A stretch of 64,000 bases of DNA, from positions 1 to 64,000 of the forward strand of contig CAYLSH010000001.1 of assembly GCA_964386235.1 (NCBI GenBank), in the 5' to 3' direction. Position 1 is the first letter of the stretch. Each line of letters opens with the position of its first letter. Both the position numbers and the translations under genes were made by a program. This document shows, one piece after another, positions 56,739 through 64,000 of this stretch. The stretch comes from RGIG8767 sp964386235. Lineage in GTDB: Bacteria; Bacillota; Clostridia; Lachnospirales; Lachnospiraceae. A model generated the notes under the pieces. That model did not search any database. It was not told the origin of the DNA and saw nothing but the letters and a program-made list of their open reading frames with translations.

Positions 56739-58658
56739 TTAGATTCTTTTCATTTTCCTTGCCATCTTATTCTCATACATTTTGGCATCTGCACAATTAA
56801 TCATGGCATCCGGATCTAAATCAGCCGTTATCGTTTCCATAATCATGCCCACACTGGCAGATATCGGATATTCCTTGTCCACCGCATCTTTTTCATCTTT
56901 AAGGAATTCTTCCATTTGCTCTTCGAATTGATCCGCGGTAAATTGCTGTCCCTTTTCTTCCATAAAAGCACAGATAAACTCATCTCCGCCGATTCTTGCA
57001 CAGACAGTGTCCTTTTTGCCCATCCTGCTTAACACTTTAGCAAGCGTATCAATTGCAAAATCACCTTCTTTATGTCCAAAGTGATCGTTGATATACTTAA
57101 GTCCGTCCATATCCACAAAAAACAAATACAAATTCTTACCCTGATTTTCCTGCTTCTGCGTTATGTTCTGCAATCGGTAAAAGAATCCTCTTCGATTGTA
57201 GACACCCGTCATCGGATCGCGCAAAGACATCTCTTCTATCTCTTCATTTTTCTCCTGTAAATCACGATTCATTTCATCCATCTTAGAATTATGGATAACT
57301 ACCTGTAAAATATAGGACACAAACATGGCAAATTCATCCGACTGCTTAATCTGCCAATCCACCAGTGTCCCACAACCTTCCAACGTAAATCCGTATACAT
57401 CCCTTCCGGAATTTAACAGATGCACCAAAACGGTATTCACTTTTTCTTCCTTTAAAAGCTTATCCATATAGGACTGAAACTCTGTAATATTCCAGGAAGT
57501 TCCGATCTCATTAAATTTGCCGAAATCTGCATCCAGTATGTTGGTTATATCAGAATAGGAATCCGATACACTATACGACGAAAGCAATTCGGATTTGATG
57601 CATACATACCGGTAAAAATCAAAATAAATATCCATATGTCTTTGAAGACTGGGAAAAATATCCTCTATCCTATGTTTATCCATGCTTTCCCCCAACATCA
57701 GACGCATGGACTTCATATGCCACTTTTCGTTCCCGATTTCATCTAAAAGATGGGAAATCCGTCTGTCATTCAGCGGAATGGTTTTGGGTTCACATCCACA
57801 TGATTGACGCAATTTCATCACAACCGGAATCTTTATATCACAGGGGAATGGACGATCCCCTTCCAAATGTCTTTCTATAATCTCCATCATGGACGCAACC
57901 GCCATATCATAATCCGGTGCCCCCGTTGTTAAGGATGGAAAAAAAATACTACCGCTTTTTGTTCCGTCATATCCGGTCACAATTACATCTTCCGGTACCT
58001 CATAACCATATTTGTTCAGTTCCGAAATGGCTGCATGTGCCATAATATCGTTGGCACAGACGATAGCATCCGGAAAAGGAAGTTCGCTTTCCCTGAAATG
58101 CTGTATAACCTCAATCACGGGACGCTCCCAGTAATTGCCATAACCAACTCTTTCTTTTTCATAAGGAATTCCGTTTTCTTCCAATACTTTTTTATAAACT
58201 CCTATACGCTCTTCCGAAAAACTATGTCCTTTATCTCCGGAAATCATATTGACATGTTTACAGCCGTGTTCTTCTACAACATGACGTACAATCTGTTCAA
58301 AACACTCGCCATTATCAAAAACAAGGCTAAAACACCCCTCCACTCTCCGGTCGAGCGAAAAAACAGGAATCCCTTTTTGGTTTCCCAGTTCCACAAGTTT
58401 ATTTATCGTATCATCATTTCGGATTGTTTCCGATAAAATAATCAGTGCTGATAAATCCGTACATGCTATCAGATCAACCAGATGATACTGCCCCACTATT
58501 TCATCCGTTTCATTCTGGTCGCTTGTACTGCCAATAAAGGAGATTAACTGAAACCCTTTGTCCTCCAACTTATTTTGCAAAATCTCAAGAAACGGCATAA
58601 TATTTTGTTCAAAAAGACGTACTCCACAAATCCCGATCCGTTTTTGATTCGTATCCAT
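56739..58658 (-). CDS. Cytosolic LacI-type sensor fused to a diguanylate cyclase (GGDEF)
   Basis: A 639-residue protein without membrane segments. Residues about 5-285 are a LacI/PurR-type ligand-binding domain (GIPVFSLDRRVEGCFSLVFD, AIVCANDIMAHAAISELN, VIVTGYDGTKSGS) with no DNA-binding head. A middle region of about 170 residues that I do not recognise leads through a helical linker (NRDLQEKNEEIEEMS) to a GGDEF domain (about 470-635) with DPMTGVYNRRGFF and the intact active site RIGGDEFICAF. The RxxD product-inhibition site is not seen. I infer that it makes cyclic di-GMP in response to a sugar-like ligand. The start at 58658 is chosen by AAGGA. It lies downstream of a chemoreceptor and a maltose-type importer but has its own promoter. 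Confidence 0.9.
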   Translation of the reverse strand: MDTNQKRIGICGVRLFEQNIMPFLEILQNKLEDKGFQLISFIGSTSDQNETDEIVGQYHLVDLIACTDLSALIILSETIRNDDTINKLVELGNQKGIPVFSLDRRVEGCFSLVFDNGECFEQIVRHVVEEHGCKHVNMISGDKGHSFSEERIGVYKKVLEENGIPYEKERVGYGNYWERPVIEVIQHFRESELPFPDAIVCANDIMAHAAISELNKYGYEVPEDVIVTGYDGTKSGSIFFPSLTTGAPDYDMAVASMMEIIERHLEGDRPFPCDIKIPVVMKLRQSCGCEPKTIPLNDRRISHLLDEIGNEKWHMKSMRLMLGESMDKHRIEDIFPSLQRHMDIYFDFYRYVCIKSELLSSYSVSDSYSDITNILDADFGKFNEIGTSWNITEFQSYMDKLLKEEKVNTVLVHLLNSGRDVYGFTLEGCGTLVDWQIKQSDEFAMFVSYILQVVIHNSKMDEMNRDLQEKNEEIEEMSLRDPMTGVYNRRGFFYRLQNITQKQENQGKNLYLFFVDMDGLKYINDHFGHKEGDFAIDTLAKVLSRMGKKDTVCARIGGDEFICAFMEEKGQQFTADQFEEQMEEFLKDEKDAVDKEYPISASVGMIMETITADLDPDAMINCADAKMYENKMARKMKRI

Positions 58659-58692
58659 ATAAATCCATTCCTTTTCCATTAACAATCAAAAT

Positions 58693-58721
58693 ATACTAAC
58701 AATTTACCATACTTTCAGCAA
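58693..58721 (-). promoter_or_regulatory. Sigma-A type promoter of the LacI-GGDEF gene
   Basis: The minus strand has a -35 TTGCTG (58721-58716), a 17-bp spacer and a -10 TAGTAT (58698-58693). The -35 directly follows the T-run of the chemoreceptor terminator. Confidence 0.6.
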
Positions 58722-58773
58722 AAAATACACACCCTCTTTCGATCAAATGTAATCTGATCCGAAAAAGGGTGCG
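58720..58773 (-). terminator. Terminator of the chemoreceptor gene
   Basis: Arms of about 18 bp (58728-58746 and 58755-58773) pair with one bulge and a few wobbles around an 8-nt loop, then run into TATTTTTT on the minus strand, 20 bp beyond the stop codon. Confidence 0.85.
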
Positions 58774-58793
58774 TATCCGAAAGATGAAACGCT

Positions 58794-60920
58794 TTATGAA
58801 TCTATTTCATTCACGGTAAACTGTGAAATCGCTGATTTTAATTTTTCTGCCCATTCATTCAGCTGTTCGGTTGCTTTTTGCAGTTTTATGGACTCTTCTG
58901 CCTGTTCTTCCGTGGACTTATGTACATTAATAGCACTTGCCTCGGTTTCTTCCGCAACAGCGGAAATGCCCTGCATAGCATCCTCTGTTGTAACTCTTGC
59001 ATTTTCCATATTCTGGATATAAGTCAGAATCTCCTGAACCTGTGCCGTCAATACACGTGTCTGCTCATTCATCTCGTAGAAAGATTTTGTCGTATTGTCA
59101 ACCACCTTGGACTGTTCATCCACACTGGAGGCTGCATTGTTAACAGACTCTCCGGCTTCCTGTGTCTGAAGCGTAATTTCTTCAATGATCTTACGAATCT
59201 CTCCTGCGGAAAGAAGGGACTGATCTGCCAGTTTACGGATCTCATCCGCTACAACCGCAAATCCTTTACCGGACTCTCCGGCTCTGGCTGCTTCAATGGA
59301 AGCATTGAGTGACAATAAAGTTGTCTGTTCTGCAATATCATCAATCGCATCCACGATCATACCGATATGATTGATACGCCCCTGTAAGGAATCCATGGTC
59401 TCGGACACCTTTGTCATCATCTGTGTTGACTCATCCGTCTTGACTTTCAGATTCTGCATCGTTTCCAAGCCGTTTGTAATCGCTACATTGGTATGGTTCG
59501 TAGCATCGTTAATATGGGATGCATTCTGGTTAACCAGTTCAAACTGGGAAGCAAGCACCTGCATCTGTGACAAACTGTTTTCCGAGCTGACATTTAACTG
59601 TTCTACACCAATCTCAATCTCACCAAGTGAGTTATTAATCACATCCGCGGATTCTACAAACTTACCGGAAACAACGGCAACTTCCTGCGCATCGTCTAAA
59701 AGCACATTGCCTGCCTGTCTGACTTCTCGTACAAGACCGCTGACATTGTCCGCCATATTGTTAACACTGTCTGCTAACAGTTTAAATTCATCTTTTCTCT
59801 TCAGATGCATCCTGACGGTAAGATCACCGGATGCGATTTTACCAAGAGTCTTGTTGATACTACGGATGCTCTTGCCGAGATTTCCCGCAAACAGGTTCCC
59901 GATAATAATAACCACGACCGCTGCAATAATCGCAACCAGTATTGCAATATTACGGATGACAACCGTCTGCTCTAAAAAATAACTTTCCGGAATCAGAACA
60001 CATACATCCACCTGTCCTTCGACAACCGGCGCATAGAGGAAAAGATAACTGTCATTATTGTAATTCACATACTCATCCGTGTTGCCGTTTTTAGCCGCTT
60101 CCAGATACTGTCCGAACACACCGCCGGCCGTACTGAATTCCGTACCATCATACACAAGTTCCGTACCATCTGCTGACAGCACACCAACAACACTGTTTTC
60201 ACCAAAATCAAGACCTTCGAGTACGGAAGATGCCATCTTCTCCGTTACTTCTGCAAATCCGACTCCTGCATTCTTGTTAAGCAGAATACCTACACGGAAC
60301 AGATAATCATCCGTATTCATACCAAGGATCTCATCGAGCTGCGGATTTTTTCCAAACCATACATACTTGTTGTCGCTTTCGGACAGTTTCTGGTATTCCG
60401 GAGTCTCCTGTACCTGTGTATATGCCGCTGCATTGGTAAATCCACTGCTTGAAAAGACTGACTGCGCACCGCTGGCTATAAACTGCATGCCGGCAAGTTT
60501 ATTGTCTCCCCATACCCTGTGTTTCACATCATTTTCAAAAGTATTGCGAAACTGTAAGGATAATGTACTGGAAAGTTCATAATTGCCCGCCATATATTCT
60601 TTTGCATCATCATCCTGATTGAATACATCCACCTGTGCCTGAATAGCTTCAAACTGTGCCTGATAATACTCGGCAAGCATACTCATGGTCTGCTGCGTTG
60701 CCGTTTTACTATTGTTAATAACAACCGAGGACGCCTGTTGGTAACTGATAATTCCCAATGAAACGATTCCGATTACGGGTATGAGAAAAATACCAAACAT
60801 CTTAAACTGTATACCATGAAATCCCAGGCCTTTTTCTGATTTGTCCTTCTTAAAAAAACCTTTCTTTCGTTCCGTACCTTTTGTACCTTTCACTTTCTGC
60901 ATCTTCATTTGTTTTAACAT
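58794..60920 (-). CDS. Methyl-accepting chemotaxis protein
   Basis: A 708-residue transmembrane chemoreceptor. A basic cytosolic N-tail of about 38 residues (rich in Lys) precedes the first membrane segment (about 39-60); an extracellular Cache-like sensor (about 65-320), a second membrane segment (about 325-347: IRNIAILVAIIAAVVVIIIG), a HAMP domain with SINKTLGKIASGDLTVRMHL, and the signalling domain whose tip is SLNASIEAARAGESGKGFAV, then VVADEIRKLADQS. The ligand is unknown. It starts 55 bp after malG, with a GGAGGTGT site, and has its own promoter across the malG stop. The position suggests sensing of the sugar the transporter imports. Confidence 0.96.
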   Translation of the reverse strand: MLKQMKMQKVKGTKGTERKKGFFKKDKSEKGLGFHGIQFKMFGIFLIPVIGIVSLGIISYQQASSVVINNSKTATQQTMSMLAEYYQAQFEAIQAQVDVFNQDDDAKEYMAGNYELSSTLSLQFRNTFENDVKHRVWGDNKLAGMQFIASGAQSVFSSSGFTNAAAYTQVQETPEYQKLSESDNKYVWFGKNPQLDEILGMNTDDYLFRVGILLNKNAGVGFAEVTEKMASSVLEGLDFGENSVVGVLSADGTELVYDGTEFSTAGGVFGQYLEAAKNGNTDEYVNYNNDSYLFLYAPVVEGQVDVCVLIPESYFLEQTVVIRNIAILVAIIAAVVVIIIGNLFAGNLGKSIRSINKTLGKIASGDLTVRMHLKRKDEFKLLADSVNNMADNVSGLVREVRQAGNVLLDDAQEVAVVSGKFVESADVINNSLGEIEIGVEQLNVSSENSLSQMQVLASQFELVNQNASHINDATNHTNVAITNGLETMQNLKVKTDESTQMMTKVSETMDSLQGRINHIGMIVDAIDDIAEQTTLLSLNASIEAARAGESGKGFAVVADEIRKLADQSLLSAGEIRKIIEEITLQTQEAGESVNNAASSVDEQSKVVDNTTKSFYEMNEQTRVLTAQVQEILTYIQNMENARVTTEDAMQGISAVAEETEASAINVHKSTEEQAEESIKLQKATEQLNEWAEKLKSAISQFTVNEIDS

Positions 60921-60950
60921 AAGACACCTCCGTTACCCCTTTTGTTTATT

Positions 60951-60979
60951 ATTCTACCTAATATGCCTGAATAAATCAA
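60951..60979 (-). promoter_or_regulatory. Sigma-A type promoter of the chemoreceptor gene
   Basis: The minus strand has a -35 TTGATT (60979-60974), a 17-bp spacer and a -10 TAGAAT (60956-60951). The -35 overlaps the malG stop codon. It does not resemble a flagellar sigma-28 site. Confidence 0.6.
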
Positions 60980-62238
60980 CCTTTTACAGATCCTGACAGA
61001 CCTTCGACATAGTATTTCTGTAAGAAAATAAACAAAATAACGATCGGTACCGCAACCAGAATGGAACCGGCTGCAAACTGTGTATAATATTTATCAATTC
61101 TCTTGAAATCCACTAACCATTTTAATCCTACTGCAACCGTATAGGATGCCTGTTTATCCCCAAAGAGCATACTTGGGAAAATAAAGTCGGACCACGGTCC
61201 TAAGAAGGAAGTTAACATCGTATAGATAATCATCGGTTTTGCAAGCGGAACCGTGATCCTTGTAAAAATCTGGAATCTGGTTGCACCATCGATGATTGCC
61301 GCTTCATCCAATGATTTGGGCATCGTATCAAAAAATCCCTTACATACCTGATATCCCATCGCTGCACCGGCAACACCGATGACGATCAATGCAAACAATG
61401 ACTGTGCCAGACCAATACCCTTTAGGATATTGTAAACAGCGATCATGGACATAAAGCCCGGGAACATACCGATGATCATCATAACCTTCATGATTGTTAC
61501 ACGACCTTTAAAGCGTGTTCTACTGAAAATATAGGCAGTTGCCAGAATAATGATTGTATTCAGCACACAGCAGACAATCGCAACGATAAAGGTATTCGTC
61601 CACCATTTTGCAAACGGGATAACGCTGGTCTCTGAGAAAAGAGACAAATAGTTATTTAAGGTAAATCCCTTAGGAATAAAGTATCCCACATAGTATCCCT
61701 GCTCCGCACGGAAAGAAGTCAGTACAATCCAGAGAATCGGGAATAACCAGATCACACTCATAATGACAAGAACAATGTAACCCGGATTGATTTTTGCCGT
61801 TCTCATGGCAAAAACAAGGGATACAAAACAAAGGATAAGACCAATCCAGTATCCGAAGCTAAAGTTCTTTACCAAAAAGGCTTCCGGTAAGACACCTGCC
61901 GCATCCACCATGGATTTGGTTCCAAACATCAATATCATCTGGCAGATTGCTACAACAGAAAGTACACAAACCCATAATCTCATCATCCAGACTGAGGGTT
62001 TCACATATTCAACAACAGCAAACAAAATCGAAACCACGGATGCAATGATATACACCATTAACAGATTCAGCATGGCACCGGAGCATCCGGCATCCATCAA
62101 TTTTGCCAACAGGCGTACACTCTGTAAGCTTTCTCCGCCCACACTGACAAAAGGAAGTACCAAACTTAAGATACTTAATACACTTGCAACAAATGCTGCT
62201 TTGAAATATTTTAGATTTAATCCGATTACTGTCTTCAT
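60976..62238 (-). CDS. malG: Maltose-type ABC transporter permease (MalG-like)
   Basis: A 420-residue inner membrane permease of the carbohydrate uptake ABC family. The C-terminal 280 residues are a normal MalG: the helical core and the EAA loop EAAIIDGATRFQIFTRITVP (about 325), ending YVEGLSGSVKG as in MalG proteins. The first 150 residues are extra, with about four membrane segments (AAFVASVLSILSLVLPFVSV, LLMVYIIASVVSILFAVVEY and others). The ATG shares one base with the malF stop (TAATG), indicating coupled translation. No ATPase gene is in the window; a shared MsmX-type ATPase encoded elsewhere is usual. Confidence 0.93.
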   Translation of the reverse strand: MKTVIGLNLKYFKAAFVASVLSILSLVLPFVSVGGESLQSVRLLAKLMDAGCSGAMLNLLMVYIIASVVSILFAVVEYVKPSVWMMRLWVCVLSVVAICQMILMFGTKSMVDAAGVLPEAFLVKNFSFGYWIGLILCFVSLVFAMRTAKINPGYIVLVIMSVIWLFPILWIVLTSFRAEQGYYVGYFIPKGFTLNNYLSLFSETSVIPFAKWWTNTFIVAIVCCVLNTIIILATAYIFSRTRFKGRVTIMKVMMIIGMFPGFMSMIAVYNILKGIGLAQSLFALIVIGVAGAAMGYQVCKGFFDTMPKSLDEAAIIDGATRFQIFTRITVPLAKPMIIYTMLTSFLGPWSDFIFPSMLFGDKQASYTVAVGLKWLVDFKRIDKYYTQFAAGSILVAVPIVILFIFLQKYYVEGLSGSVKG

Positions 62239-63611
62239 TATTGGAATCCCTCCTCATTTTTCAAAGCTTTTGATCTTGAATATGAAATCCAGGAAACTGT
62301 AGCTGAAATAATAAATATAACGATACCGATGGTTGCTGCAAGGTTGTAATCGCCGTTATCCTTTGTCAACTTATACAACCATGTTACCAGTAAGTCCGTT
62401 TTTCCTGCTCCTTTGTAGTAATCCAGTGTTAAAGGACCACCATCATTCAGGAAATAAATAACACCAAAGTTATTGAAGTTTGCTACTAAGTTGGAAATCA
62501 GATACGGGGTTGTAATAAACCACATATACGGGAACGTAATCTTGGTAAATTGTACAAAAGGATTTGCTCCGTCAATCTTGGCACTTTCGTATAATTCTGC
62601 CGGAATATTCATTAAAATACCGGTTGTCATCAGCATCGTGATCGGAATACCAACCCACATATTTACAACAATAATCGTACACTTAGCCCATGTACCTTTT
62701 GTTAAAAACGGTAATGCATGTGTTGTAAATCCCCATTGCTGTAACAATACATTGATGATACCTTTTTCACCAAGCATGGTGGATACAACCAGTAAGGAGA
62801 TGAATACCGGAATCGCCATGGTAATAACAAAAATGGTTCTCCATACTTTTTTGCCGTAAATGCCCTTGGAATTGATTAACATTGCAAGGAACATTCCCCC
62901 GAAGTAACAGGTAAAGGTTGCCGCAAATCCCCATATAATGGTCCAGGCAAAAATAGGCCAGAAAGTAGCGGATAAGGTGTCTGCAGAAGCAAACAGTCTC
63001 TGGAAGTTCTGCAAACCAACCCAGTCAAACAAATTTCCGGGTGGCTGATGAGCACCGTCATAACTGGTAAACGCCATAAGGATCATATAGATCAGTGGCA
63101 TTACCGTAAAGACTAAAATTCCCACTGCGGGAAGCGCCAAAAACAATCTATGTATATTGGTATCGAACAATGCCTTGATCTCATCAACGATACCAGGAAC
63201 TTTCTTATTTTCAATTTTATATCTTCGAGCCAGTTCACCGGAGCGAATGGACACATATCCGACTGTCAGTGCAGCCGCTGTAAGTACAAGTGTGATAACA
63301 CCATATAACAGAATCAACATGGAGTTATCGCCCTGAACCACCTCATAAATGCCTTTTTCAGCATTCAGTACCATTTCCTGTTCTCTGGTACCAAGAGTTG
63401 TCATACTGATTAGAGATTCAATACCGGATGGAATCATGTACCATAAATACACGATCTCCATTGCCAAAAACAGCAATCCTTTTATAACCTGACCCCTGAC
63501 TATATTGGAAAGCCCCCAGATCACAAAAGAAAGTTTGGAGAAAATATCTCCCTTGAGAAAAATGGAAAATGTACTGTATTTTCCTTCTTTTGTCTTGGAA
63601 TTTTCGTTCAT
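62238..63611 (-). CDS. malF: Maltose-type ABC transporter permease (MalF-like)
   Basis: A 457-residue permease. An N-terminal part with about two extra membrane segments and an extracellular loop (about 25-160) precedes the transport core (about 165-450) with VGLQNFQRLF, the EAA-type loop YESAKIDGANPFVQFTKITF (about 345) and FNNFGVIYFLNDGGP (about 385), a stretch characteristic of MalF. GGAGGTGT precedes the ATG. It follows the binding-protein gene, with a long hairpin between. Confidence 0.94.
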   Translation of the reverse strand: MNENSKTKEGKYSTFSIFLKGDIFSKLSFVIWGLSNIVRGQVIKGLLFLAMEIVYLWYMIPSGIESLISMTTLGTREQEMVLNAEKGIYEVVQGDNSMLILLYGVITLVLTAAALTVGYVSIRSGELARRYKIENKKVPGIVDEIKALFDTNIHRLFLALPAVGILVFTVMPLIYMILMAFTSYDGAHQPPGNLFDWVGLQNFQRLFASADTLSATFWPIFAWTIIWGFAATFTCYFGGMFLAMLINSKGIYGKKVWRTIFVITMAIPVFISLLVVSTMLGEKGIINVLLQQWGFTTHALPFLTKGTWAKCTIIVVNMWVGIPITMLMTTGILMNIPAELYESAKIDGANPFVQFTKITFPYMWFITTPYLISNLVANFNNFGVIYFLNDGGPLTLDYYKGAGKTDLLVTWLYKLTKDNGDYNLAATIGIVIFIISATVSWISYSRSKALKNEEGFQ

Positions 63612-63652
63612 TCCACACCTCCGACTTTTTTACTGCCCACATTCTTTAACAA

Positions 63653-63700
63653 AATGGACTGTTTTATAAATGATTTTTTCAGTCTATAAAACAGTCCATT
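63653..63700 (-). terminator. Long hairpin between the binding-protein gene and malF
   Basis: Perfect 16-bp arms AATGGACTGTTTTATA (63653-63668) and TATAAAACAGTCCATT (63685-63700) enclose a 16-nt loop, followed by TTTTG on the minus strand. Such hairpins downstream of binding-protein genes usually cause partial termination or protect the 3' end, so that more binding protein than permease is made. Confidence 0.75.
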
Positions 63701-63740
63701 CCACGTCAAATTATAACTTTACCAAACAATTATATAACGA

Positions 63741-64000
63741 TTATTCTGCCACTGCAACTGTTGTAATAGCGGTAGCACACTGATCTAATTTTTCCTGAAG
63801 ATTAGATGCTGTGATTTCGCCGTAAATGATACCTTCACCAAGTGCCTGTGCAGGTGTCCAGTATGCATCGATCTGAGAAATAGCAGGCTGTGGTGTTGCA
63901 AATTCAGTCTGTCCGATCAAAGCGATGGAAGCAACGTCAGAAGAAAGTTCAGGATTGTCCTGTAAGCTTAAGCAAGAAGGAACTGCACCTGCTTCTTTGT
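63741..64000 (-). CDS. Extracellular sugar-binding protein (MalE-like), 3' end only
   Basis: The last 85 codons of a gene running off the right edge. The residues read KEAGAVPSCLSL, then DNPELSSDVASIALIGQ, ATPQPAISQIDAYWTPAQAL and a helical end to VAVAE. The PQ-P-I-(x)-Y-W segment followed by a helix is typical of the C-lobe of maltose-type solute-binding proteins. With malF and malG directly downstream it supplies the substrate-capture part of the importer. The signal peptide and most of the protein lie outside the window. Confidence 0.85.
   Translation of the reverse strand, partial: KEAGAVPSCLSLQDNPELSSDVASIALIGQTEFATPQPAISQIDAYWTPAQALGEGIIYGEITASNLQEKLDQCATAITTVAVAE

Overview
The window reads as a chromosomal segment of a low-to-mid GC Gram-positive anaerobe, most probably a Lachnospiraceae-type member of Clostridia. 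This rests on gene order (ylxM-ffh-rpsP-khpA, rimM-trmD-rplS, lepB-rbgA-lepB-rnhB-ylqG-ylqH-yraN, plsX-acpP-rnc-smc-ftsY, pta-yceD-rpmF), on strong GGAGG-type ribosome binding sites, and on family-level features: DUF3048 lipoprotein, UPF0210/UPF0237 pair, ferredoxin-linked indolepyruvate oxidoreductase, and a LacI-like sensor fused to GGDEF. Almost everything is on the minus strand; only metF and tmcAL are on plus. There is one assembly gap of exactly 100 N (25606-25705). I saw no rRNA, tRNA, CRISPR array, transposase or prophage.

Layout. 1-8.4 kb: an aryl/2-oxoacid catabolic operon (acyl-CoA ligase, IorA, IorB, phenylacetate-CoA ligase, tandem-ACT protein, amidohydrolase) followed by a separately promoted sodium:solute symporter. 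Both promoters carry related TTTAAAGCG-type operator-like repeats just downstream of the -10. 8.4-13.6 kb: MoxR ATPase, VWA protein, TyrRS, PAP2 phosphatase, and a DUF3048 lipoprotein with its own promoter. 13.6-19 kb: divergent metF; then a DUF512 radical SAM protein, Der, PlsY and GpsA. 19-22 kb: a response regulator and large sensor kinase. 22-33 kb: pgeF, yraN, the FlhB-tail and FliK-like genes, a tandem repeat beside the gap, rnhB, two signal peptidases around rbgA, and the ribosome/SRP block. 33-44 kb: yitT, ilvA, ftsY, smc, rnc, acpP, plsX, rpmF, yceD, pta. 44-53 kb: tmcAL, UPF0210/UPF0237, a WalJ-like hydrolase, an FtsA-like ATPase with a long C-terminal tail, coaE, polA. 53-57 kb: a zinc-finger membrane protein, aspS, hisS. 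57-64 kb: a LacI-sensor diguanylate cyclase, a chemoreceptor and a maltose-type ABC importer (malG, malF, 3' end of the binding-protein gene).

How the parts work together. The lipid genes gpsA, plsY, plsX and acpP form most of the phosphatidic acid entry pathway. SRP (ffh, ftsY) and signal peptidases serve export. rimM, trmD, rplS, rpsP, rbgA, der, khpA and ylxM serve ribosome assembly and translation. The last 7 kb groups sugar import, chemotaxis and cyclic-di-GMP signalling.

No frankly new defence or mobile system is visible. The leads I rank highest are the shared operator of the aryl-acid locus, the FtsA-like protein with its repeat-like tail, the sugar import/chemotaxis/LacI-GGDEF neighbourhood, the tandem repeat at the gap, and promoters repeatedly embedded in or abutting terminators.
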